Below are positions 1 through 9,406 of a stretch of DNA of 64,000 nucleotides, piece after piece. Under the pieces are notes generated by a model. That model was given only the letters and a program-made list of their open reading frames with translations. It ran no database searches and was not told where the DNA came from. Position 1 is the first letter of the stretch; each line of letters starts with the position of its first letter. The position numbers and the translations under genes are program-made. This DNA comes from Lepisosteus oculatus (lineage: Eukaryota > Chordata > Actinopteri > Semionotiformes > Lepisosteidae): contig NC_090712.1 of NCBI RefSeq assembly GCF_040954835.1, positions 1,373,284 to 1,437,283 of the forward strand, given 5' to 3'.

Positions 1-1008
1 TTTCTGATGGATTCGGTCACAAAACCAACATTGCCATTTCATCAGCGCCTTTAGTTTATGTCTGTTTAAACAGCACTAAGGATGATGTTGGAGTTCTTGA
101 AAATGCACGGGTGTATCAAGAGCAGAGGGAGACACTAATGCCTGTCTGGAGTCAACATCACTGCGGGTTTGGATAATGCCAGCTTTGCTACATTAATTAC
201 TAGCTCTTTCGCAAAAACCCCAGAACTGTCAGCTTTTTCCTCCGCAGAGTACGGTCATGGGCTTATAAATGTGTTGCTAAGCACCTTTTCTGAAGCGATT
301 CTTCTCATAGAGGAAATACTGTTGTATTGGGTTTTCCTTTCGTTTTTTGGATTTGCGGTGTCACGTGGTTTTTTAACTCAAGTTGACACGTGGAGCCATT
401 GACAGTGAGCTTTCCGAAGCCACAGAGACTCTCAGATCCCAGGAAGTATGCAGTGCACTTTAATCACTGCTGAGGAGTTCCCCAGGGGGACACCCCTTCC
501 CCGGGGCAGAGCTGGGGCGTGGTGTCCGGCGCTTGTGAGACAGAGACGTTCCGAGAGGCCAGATACCACTGCCTGCCATCTGGAGTGACTCCACGAATGG
601 ACATTTCCAGGAATAAGTGTGGGATGGGGAAAGGGATGCACTTGATTGCGTGCCGGGTATTGTGTGTTTAGGTATAAGTATAAACTACATGTGGTATACA
701 CTTGCATTGTTTAATTTTGTGTGTGTGATTGTACAAAAATGACATTTTGTTTTTGTGCAGAATTAGCTGAAGGGTAATTTGTTTCATTTGGTCCTTTATT
801 TTTGCATAATGTGCGTTGCGTAATATCCTTCCAGCCAGTGTTGTCCGTAAATCGCTGATAGATGGCACAGAATGACCTTTCACCTTTTTTATCTTGGCTC
901 AGCAGGCGGCAGACCCTGTGGGAGGGCGACAGGACTGTGACAGCCGGGCTGCAGCTTGTCGGGAGGTTGTTCTGTTACCGCTACAGGCCTGTGCCCTGTG
1001 TGTTTCAG
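1..1008 (+). other. desi2: Last intron of desi2 (partial)
   Basis: AT-rich sequence before the terminal desi2 exon. I see no exon, repeat family or RNA gene in it. It ends in the acceptor used at 1009. Confidence 0.7.
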
Positions 1009-1254
1009 ATCCTGTGCGGCAGGGAGATCCCGCGCTGGGTGAACCGGCTGGCCTACTTCAGCTCCTGCATCCCCTTCCTGCAGAGCTGCCTGCCCAAGGA
1101 GTGGCTCACGCCCGCCGCCCTGCAGACCAGCGTCAGCCAGGAGCTCCAGGGGGAGCTGGAGGAGGCGGAGGGCGTCGCCGGCGCCGCGGCCCGCCCCTCG
1201 CCCTCCAGCTCCGCGGCGGCGCAGCCCCGGCCGGGCCACCACGCCCAGCGGTAG
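1009..1254 (+). CDS. desi2: Terminal coding exon of desi2 (desumoylating isopeptidase 2)
   Basis: DESI2 is a small PPPDE-family cysteine isopeptidase/thioesterase of the cytoplasm. Only its last exon is here, 81 codons to a TAG stop; the catalytic His and Cys lie in upstream exons outside the window. The exon opens after a pyrimidine-rich acceptor (tgtgtttcag) in phase 0. It contains the very conserved stretch [20 protein letters not shown] followed by [19 protein letters not shown], which I recognise as the DESI2 C-terminus. The end is an acidic then Ala/Ser/Pro-rich tail (ELEEAEG..., ending GHHAQR) that is less conserved. The exon is much more GC-rich than its flanks. In human, DESI2 neighbours COX20, which is also in this window at 23.3 kb. 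Confidence 0.93.
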   Translation: MLCGREIPRWVNRLAYFSSCIPFLQSCLPKEWLTPAALQTSVSQELQGELEEAEGVAGAAARPSPSSSAAAQPRPGHHAQR

Positions 1255-2275
1255 GCCCCGCCCCCCTGGGCGCCGCGGGCTGGACTGAGCGCGGCGCGGT
1301 GGGGGCTCGTGCCGCACATTCCCTTTTGTAACGCTGAAAACAGAAACTGTCACTTTTTTAGCTCCTTTGCCTTTCGTTTATATACTCAGGATACTGCTGT
1401 TTTAACCCTTATAATCAGTGTTTGGTTTTCTCACGTTGTTTATTTGGAGGTCGAATTCACTCGGTGGTCTGACGTTTTTCACAGCCCGAGAAGTTCAGTG
1501 TCCTTTTCTTGGAGAACTGTTGTTTACACCCGACGTATGTAAAGAAAGAAAAGCGGCCGCGCTTCCTGACACTTAACACTCTTTTCTAAAGACAAACACA
1601 ATGACATCAAACTTGGTGCCTGAAGACTTGATTTCGCTGCCCTGAGCTCTGCACTCCTTCTCTGCCCCCTGCCAGGCAGGAGAAAGACGTTTGTTCAGGT
1701 CGGCAGGTTTTTACTGACACAAAGAGCCGACTCCAGCGTTTTACACCAACCGTTTTTTAGGCCATTCTGCATAGGGACCGAACAAGATTTGTATGAGGTG
1801 CGAATTTAAAACCGTTTTGTTTTCAAAAGCGAAGGTGAGTATTGTTCACTAGTTGACCTTTTTGACTTTTTTTTTTCTACCAGCGCCAATGTGAGTGCTG
1901 TTTTTCACTTTGATACAAAGGGACACACTTTCTACACCGTGATGATGATGGGTTATGTGAACATACTTGAACATGGGCAAAGAGTGTGTGAAAGCCTTTT
2001 CGAGGCTGTAGTTTCTGAGACCGCAGTGTCTGGACGTCCACCCCAGTTTCGCGGGACCCTGACATCGCTGGACGTTTAGGGTGGCTGTTGGAGAGACAGG
2101 CTAAGGAAAGCCCAGCGGACTGTCAACAGGTTCAGTAAATAGCTGGAGGGCTACGTCTGAGTTTACAATAGTAAACCATTAGCTTTGTCCTACCACGGAC
2201 AGCACTTTGACTGATGGCGTTATCAGCCTCCCACACTTGTATTTTTGTTAAATAAAGTGTGTTGATTTACTGCAA
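1255..2275 (+). other. desi2: desi2 3' UTR with polyadenylation signal
   Basis: Downstream of the desi2 stop there is about 1 kb of non-coding sequence. The first good AATAAA (2251-2256) is followed by a GT-rich stretch (gtgtgttg), as expected at a cleavage site. Assignment as 3' UTR is inference from position. Confidence 0.5.
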
Positions 2276-5200
2276 GTCGTGCAGTGTGTCTGGCTGTTTT
2301 CTGTTCCCAGCAAGGGGTTGTTGTTTTTTTGGTGTAGCTGACCGATGCTCTTGCACTCACCCAGATCCACCTGCGCAAAGCAAAATAATTATACCATTTT
2401 TACAGTTTCTTCAGACTCCATTGCAGTTTGTCCATCACATCAGATGACGACCATGTTAAAGGCAGCTGGTCGGGACACCGCGGTGAGGGAGGCAGCTTTG
2501 TAGGCTTGTGTTGTGCCAGTGAAGCATCGACCCGGCTCAGAATACAGCAGATATGAGCCATCGAGCGTCTGTGTGTACTTGGAGCCACTTCAGGCCAGTT
2601 CCCACTTACTCAGTGTATACTGAATCAGTGGTTATGACCGATCTAAGTGACAGACTAGCGTCTTTCACTGCTGGTGCTGAGTAATGAACTAAGCGCATTT
2701 CTGCCGCACTCATCCCTCTGTAGTCACCCAGGTTCAGCTGAAGAGGTCTTGTTCTGCAGATGGCTCTGTGGGGACCAAGGCGCACCGCCAACAGATTTGT
2801 CCCGAGGCCTGTCTCCTGGCCAGCTCCTCCTCTTCCATCGCGAACGGAGAGAGTGTAGCGGATGGCAGCAGGGGGACGGGACTGAGTCTCCTCTGATCGC
2901 CCTCAACTGAACGTGTGCTTTCTGTGACGGGTGCAGCTTGGCGTTGAACACAGTGCTGGACAGAGGGATCACATGTTCTTGCTTTTACATGCACGACAGT
3001 TCGGGGTTGTATCTTCAGCCCATTAGTGCGCTGCTTACTTGGCACAGGTACCTTTGGTGCTGCAGAAAGCACTGCAGGATATAACCAGTCGCGCAAGACC
3101 AGCTTGCTCATGTTAAAAGCCGAGCAAAAACCAGCAATTGACGTCAGCAGCAGTTTTGTCAAGGCTGGTCTTCTGGCCCATTGGGGACGCAACCAGGTTC
3201 AAATAAAGGGGAGGGAGGAGACTCATTCCTCAGACGGGTTTTTCACTCATTGGAAGAGTCTGGCTCATTCCCCCTGAAAGCCTGCCTGCACCAGAGCGGC
3301 GGTAATGTCTGGCTGATAGATGGTGGTGAGATCAGCGCCTGTCTGTAGCGCATATTCTCCCTCATTGTGTCTCATGGTGATAAGTGTCAACAAAACATCG
3401 TGCTGTTTAGACTTCCGCAGAGTAATATATTTTCACCTCCTTTGCTTTTTAGTGCAGTGCCACAGCCTTGCAAAACACTGTTTTGGGTTGCACATTGTGA
3501 ACGATTTTTATATTAGCTAAATGTGCTAAAGGAACAAGTAAAGGTTTATTCCATGCTGAAAAGAGCAGAAAAAAAAACGTTTTGGCTGGGGAGCCTTCTT
3601 CGAAGAAGACAAGTTATGTTTCTTTTCTTTGTTCCTTTGCAGCCTATGCATGCTGACGCAGCTAACTACTTAAAACGTGTTTTATTCATTAGAAGGATAT
3701 ATCAAGCCGTTAGGCTTCTGGACATCACCCTATATTAAAATAATACAAATTAGCACATTCATTTTGACAACATAAAAGACATTGTGCAGTTTTCAGAGGG
3801 CCAGGTTTTTTAGGATTGTAATGGAAACCTGTGAGATTCCCTCTGTTATCCAATATCCACTCATTCCTGAATGTCAACCAGTTTTCTATGGTAAATTGAC
3901 AATAGCATTGTTTTTTACATAAAGTTACAGTTTGATCAATTGCCTGTATTGCTGTTTATCAGAGCTCCCACAGCCACGAGTGCATGAGTGTGTAACAGCC
4001 CCAGTCACACCAGCGGTGTTTCAGAGCTGAAGTGTCGGTTTCTCTGAGGTAGACTGCACTAGCCCCTCCTAAACCTCCCCCTTTTCACATTCCTAGTTCA
4101 TTTGAACTTTCTGGGTTTCCTCCTCTTTTCAGAAGGAGAGTTTGTGATCTGTGTACTTTATCTGCTTCACACCAGAAGGTCTGCAGGTTTCATCACTGAC
4201 GGAAAAGGTACCTTCAGTAGCAGGGCTGCATCCATATTGTTGGAATCTGTGTGCCAATTTAATGATGAGCCACAACATTCTCTCCAGCGCAATATTCTAC
4301 TTCTCCTGACATGAGATGTTAAATGTTAAATTTGGAAGTATTCTGCTCGTGTTTGAAGCTCTGAGAGTACAATGTGCTGTGAGTAATCACTTCTGCACCC
4401 GAGCCCTCCCAATTCTTCTCTGTTTCAAGGGCAGGTTGTCATGTGAGAGCTCTCATAAGCGTCTTTCCTTTGTTAGCCAACATAATCCTCTTCTGAGTCA
4501 TTCCTAAGCTTGTGAAAACTTACAGCGTTCACAGCTTTCCATTAAATCCCCACCTTTTCCTTCAGGAAGACATGGGAAGAAGCAGTTAGGAAGGTTCCCT
4601 GATAAGCGGGTTTTTAGCTGGAGGAGACACAGTAAGTAGTTCTGTGTCTGGGAGTGAGATGTGGGGGAAATGCTGTACCTGTCTTTAACGCAGCTAACCT
4701 CTGCACTGTAGAGAAAAACAGAGAAGGTGCTTTGAGAAAATTCTCAACATCAAACTGAGATTGTAGTGGGTTTTGAATATCTTTGGTGCACAAATACCAG
4801 CACGTGTCTCAATCAGTCTTTTCCAAGTTAACATTCTATAATGTCATTGAATTATTTACTATATTTGATTTGGACTAACATTCTATATCAGTAAATCCTA
4901 TGATATTAGAAAATTAAGAGCGGACTAATAACAGGTACATAATACTCACAAATTCTACCAAGACATTGCTCTCTATTGATAGTTTTATTCTCTAATCAGG
5001 TAGGCTGTGACAGGAGATATGTAATATGTGGTGTTTAGATTGGAAATTGGTTATTAATCAGAAAAGGGAGAGTACAGATAAGGGGTGAACATGGAATACT
5101 GCTCTTCTTAATTTATAGAAATCATCTAGATTCCACACAAGCACAGGATTTTGCAGGCCGGTGGCAAAAAGGTCAACTATAAATACTAATTAAATTAATT

Positions 5201-5280
5201 AATAAAATAGGAAACTCTGAGCTAAAAGAGGCTGCTTATGAAAAGAGCTTAGAAAGCTGTGTTTGCTCGGTCATTTACAT
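2276..5280. other. Intergenic region, no gene recognised
   Basis: About 3 kb between desi2 and a LINE remnant. Several short open frames occur on both strands, but none has a recognisable domain or convincing splice signals. No clear repeat family was recognised. Confidence 0.5.
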
Positions 5281-5284
5281 CTTC

Positions 5285-5830
5285 TAGACTTAAGTAAGGA
5301 AACTTAAAGAGGTTAACAAAACGCTAGGGTATATAGTTAAAAGTGTAACATTTCAATCAAGGGATTTTAAATTGTACAATGTGCTTGTAAGACCTCATTT
5401 AGAATATTGCGTTTTCATTTAGAATACAATTGGATCACCACATGAAAAAGATATTCTGGAATCAGTCGTGAGAAGAGCAACCAGATACATTTTGTGAAGT
5501 GATCCTGCTCTGACAGGCTGAAAGTAACGTACAGTTTTCATCTTGAAGAGAGAAGACCACGAAGGGGCCTGATACAAGTTCTCAAAGTCTTCAAAGACAC
5601 TAAGAGAGTCAGCCAGCAGAATGAACAGTGTAAAGTGAACCAGAGGACACAAGAAGCAACTACGGGGAAGAGCATTTAAACCCAAGAACAGGAGGAACTT
5701 GGTTGCCCAAAGAGTTGTGAGGTCTTGAATCAACTGCTTGGTTATATTATTGAATGTGGCGCCTAAACTCCTTTCTGGAAGCAGCTGGAATTAGATCCTG
5801 GGATCAATTAACTACTTCTAACCAAGCTGG
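5285..5830 (+). mobile_element. CR1/L3-like LINE 3' remnant
   Basis: Broken reading frames resemble the C-terminal end of a CR1-like non-LTR reverse transcriptase: a region reading like 'KLYN.LVRPHLEYC', then 'RRPRRGLIQVLKVFKDT', then a tail like 'RLNSFLEAAGIRSWDQL'. Frames are interrupted by many stops and shifts, so the copy is old and dead. Exact limits are uncertain. Confidence 0.55.
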
Positions 5831-5939
5831 CTGAATGTCCTTGTCTCACGTGTAACCGTTCCTATGCCCTTACAAATCAAGCACTACAACTACTGTACTT
5901 CAGTCCCACTACTCCCTAAAGGTCTAGCACAGTCCTGTT

Positions 5940-6097
5940 TTTTTTTTATTCAGGCTTGACATTCAACCCACATGTGCAGCATATTGTCAAAAAATCTTTC
6001 TATCACCTCAAAAACATCACTAGACTACGTCCTATGTTATCGCTAACTGTGGCTGAAAAGCAGATCAACACATTTGTCTTCTCCCAAATTGACTACT

Positions 6098-6135
<38 letters not shown>

Positions 6136-7040
6136 TGCTTACACGTATATAGCGCTTTTCTGGACACTCCACTCAAAGTGCTTTACAGGTAATGGGGATC
6201 CCCTCCACCACCACCAGTGTGCAGCCCCACCTGGATGATCCGACAGCAGCCATAGTGCACCAGTCCACTCCCCACACACCAGCTCTCAGTGGGGAGGAGA
6301 GCAGAGTAATGAAGCCAGTTCATAGATGGGGATTATTAGGAGGCCATGACTGGTAAAGGCCAAGGGGAAATTTGGCCAGGACGCCGGGGTTACACCCCTA
6401 CTCTTTTCGAGAAATGCCTTGAGATTTTTAATGAGCACAGAATCAGGACCTCGGTTTTACATCTCATCCGAAGGATGGTGCCTTTTTTACAGTATAGTGT
6501 CCCCATCACTATACATGAGGCATGAGGACCCACACAGACCGCAGGGTGAGCTCTTCCAGCAGCATCCTTAGTTTTTCCCAGGAGGTCTCCCATCCAGGTA
6601 CTGACCAGGCTCACACCTGCTGAGCTCCAGTGGGCTGCCAGCTGTGAGTTGCAGAGTGATATGGCTGCTGGTGCTCTACTGTAATGCTCTACTCGCTGGG
6701 TATCTAAATCCACATTGAACAAACTCCTAACAAGCCCGTCTACACTCTAGGGGTGACAGGGCCTTCTCCTGTTATGCCCCCAAGCTCTGGAACTTCCTCC
6801 CCAAGGATATCAGAGAGTCACCGTCTCTGAACTCCTTCAAATCCAGACTCAAAACCTTCTTCTTTAGAAGAGTCTTTACTGAACTGGTTCTGTTCTTTAC
6901 CCCTCTACACATCTACACATTCTCATTGTGTTTATCTTGTGTATGTTTTTAACTGTTGTTGTTGCTGTTGTCTTTCTCTAAAGCGCTTTGAGAAGCAACC
7001 TTTAAAGGCACTATATAAAATAAAGTTTAATTTTATTATT
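5940..7040 (+). mobile_element. L2-like LINE 3' fragment, interrupted by a 5S-derived SINE
   Basis: The sense strand encodes a decayed reverse-transcriptase tail: 'FNPHVQHIVKKSFYHLKNI', then 'RLRPMLSLTVAEKQINTFVF', then 'SQIDYCN'. The frame resumes after the nested SINE with text like 'ALLAGYLNPH'. It ends with the usual L2-type 3' end (cgctttgagaagcaacc ... ctatataaaataaagttt) and an ATT-rich tail. The nested SINE occupies 6103-6675. Confidence 0.7.
6103..6675 (-). mobile_element. 5S-rRNA-derived SINE (SINE3 type), full length, nested in L2
   Basis: On the minus strand the head contains a 5S rRNA-like promoter region (gagcctggtcagtacctgga then tgggagacctcctggga). It is followed by a body shared with four other copies in this window and a 3' end (cgctttgagtggagtgtcc, agaaaagcgctatatacgtg) closing in an (ATT)n tail, seen here as (AAT)n at 6103-6135. 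It is flanked by a perfect 10-bp target duplication, ctactgtaat, at 6093-6102 and 6676-6685, inside an L2 fragment. Confidence 0.85.
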
Positions 7041-7433
7041 ATTTATATTTTGTTTTGGAGGCCTTGTTTTCCCACCATAATCAATCTCCTAGTTTAACAA
7101 TATTATAGAGGTAGGTAGTGAGCTTTAAAAGTGTCATGGACAAAAGTTAATGTACACAGTCTTTATAAAAGGAAAAAAGCATGTTAATTAAAATGGGTCT
7201 CATATTTGTAACAAGTCACAGGTAGCTTTACAGTGCCATCTAGTGAAATATTTGCAATAGCACAAATCCTCCTCACAGATCGTTGAGTGCTGGGTACTGT
7301 TGGAGAAAGCATTTTAAACGTTTTTATTCGGCTGTGATAATTCAGTTTCTGAGAGCTGTGTTCTACATGCAAAAGCTAAAACACCAATATTTTCAGTATG
7401 GAACATAAACAACTGCAGGGACTAAAATATAGC

Positions 7434-7935
7434 CAGCATCTATTCCACCCTGGAACTCACAACTGGCAGCCAACTGAATCTCAGCAGGTGTGAGCCTGGT
7501 TAGTACCTAGATGGGAGACCTCTTGGGAAAAGCTAAGGTTGCTGGTGCTAGTGGGACCTGTAAGGGGTGCTCACCCTGGGGTCCATGTGGGTCCTAATAC
7601 CCTAGTACAGTGACGGGGACACTATACTGTAAAACGGCGCCATCCTTCAAATGAGTCATAAAAGCGAGGTCCTGGCTCTCTGTGGTCTTTAAATATTCCC
7701 AGTGTTTCTTGAAAAGAGTAGGGGTGTAACCCCGGCGTCCTGGCCAAATTTCCCCCTGGCCCTTACCAATCATGACCTCCTAATAATCCCCATCTCTGAA
7801 CTGGCTTCATCACTCTGCTCTCCTCCTCACAGAGCTGGTGTGTGTGGGGGGTGTACTGGCACACTCTGGTGGGGCTGCACACTGGCGCTTTGAGTGGAGT
7901 GTCCAGAAAAGTGAAAGGATTATTTATTATTAAAA
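7434..7935 (+). mobile_element. 5S-rRNA-derived SINE (SINE3 type)
   Basis: Second, plus-strand copy of the same family. The 5S-like head is clear (gtgagcctggttagtaccta then gatgggagacct). The body includes the shared 'gagtaggggtgtaaccccgg' block, and the end is gagtggagtgtccagaaaag followed by a short TTATTATT tail. It is diverged from the copy at 6103. Confidence 0.8.
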
Positions 7936-9340
7936 TATACAAAAATCCTGGAAAGACATTTTAAAAGGCAGTAAAAAATAAGGGTAGAGTAAAAAATAAG
8001 GGTATCAAAAATTCCTAAATAACATCAAGGTATGAATTCTAGATTATCACTGCGGATCCCTCGGCTGTTGATGCTATTTTCAGTTTGGCAGCTGTGGACT
8101 TTACCCGTTCAATCGCAAAATGTGTGTGTGTGTTTTATTTTCAGGAGGGAGGGATTCTAAATGATCACCTCTGAAGTAGAACAAGAATTATTAATTAAAA
8201 TCACCACAAGCGGTAAACACCGATCAGTTTTGGATGACCATTTCAAAACAGATTCTGAAAGTGTCTCACACTGCACCCTGCAGCTATTGATAAATTGATG
8301 TTGATTAAGATAGTTTCTCGGGCGCAGGGTAGGTGACAAATTAACAACACAATGAACCAACTGATCATAGCATTTGTGGTTGACATTTCATAGCTGTTCT
8401 GGAATGACAGATATTATAATTTTGGCAAAAAATAAAAATGATAATAATGAAAACCTGTATCTTTCCTGTCTGTCATTAAAATAAAAAAAATAACTGCAGT
8501 ATAGGTTTGGAAGTATTTTTCCTACCTGTCTTCTGATGTCTCTGGTGAAGTTCATTTCTTGATGACCGGTGTGGGGAGATTTAAGCTGTGTTTCGTGAGC
8601 CACATTTTACAGCCTCACTTAACTTCACCTTGAACAGACCTGATCATTATTTCAAATGGAAGAGGTCTGAAAAAAGGTTTTCAAAACCTTCCGTGAGAGA
8701 GGAACCCATAGTTCAGACCTTTCTCCTATATGTCTTTATCGTTTGCTTTGTCTTCAGAAAGATCTATTGGTGAAATAAATAGGTTTAGTTTCCTATTGTT
8801 AAACCCTCAGAACACTGATGACAATTGGGAATTAAGATCATCAGATTTCATAATAACACTGTGCACTTCACCTTTGCCATGAACAGAAATGTACATTTCT
8901 TCACATTACCTTTTGCACACTCCTTGTCATGCAAAAATTCCTAAATAACATCACTTCTGCAACCGTTACGAAACCCAGCTTGGATGACCATGAACACTGT
9001 GCAAGATCGTCCACAAAACTGCTTGTTTTGGCCTCAAACTCCTGGATAAGAATAGCTGTTCTCTTGCGCTGATCTCAGATTTCCAGAAGGTGACGTCAGT
9101 CCAGTACTTTATGCTCATTCCCGATATTATAGACTTGCATGAACTGTTAGGCAATGCCATGTTCCGAGGGGCTTACAATACACTGGAAAGAGATCTGGTG
9201 TAATTACAGGTATTTACCTTTTCACCTGCTCAAATACACTAAATTATACCCTTCAACTGTTATCCCTCCCATTGAAAGATGCCCAAAGGAACTTGATCTT
9301 GTGGGCTGGCTCTATGGGGAGATGCATGCCAGGGGGTCTG
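7936..9340. other. Intergenic region upstream of the lysozyme-like gene
   Basis: AT-rich DNA with no gene or repeat recognised. The phrase 'aaaaattcctaaataacatca' (first 20 bases shared) occurs near 8008 and again near 8934, a short direct duplication of unknown meaning. Confidence 0.4.
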
Positions 9341-9344
9341 AGAG

Positions 9345-9353
9345 TATATTAAG
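9345..9353 (+). promoter_or_regulatory. TATA box of the lysozyme-like gene
   Basis: TATATTAAG lies about 60 bp upstream of the ATG at 9407. This suits a TATA-driven, tissue-restricted secreted-protein gene with a 5' UTR of some 30 bp. The start site itself is inferred. Confidence 0.5.
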
Positions 9354-9406
9354 GGTCACAAGTGACAGCGCTGTATCAATCCACAGGAAGACAACAAGGC
9401 TGCAAG

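Noticed and set aside
2734-3192. 152-codon minus-strand open frame
   Set aside because: No recognisable domain, no supporting splice signals, overlapping open frames on both strands; probably chance.
7480-7560. 5S rRNA-like sequence
   Set aside because: It is the head of a SINE with a repeated body and ATT tail, and is diverged from functional 5S rRNA. The same applies at 6103-6675, 61344 and 61473.
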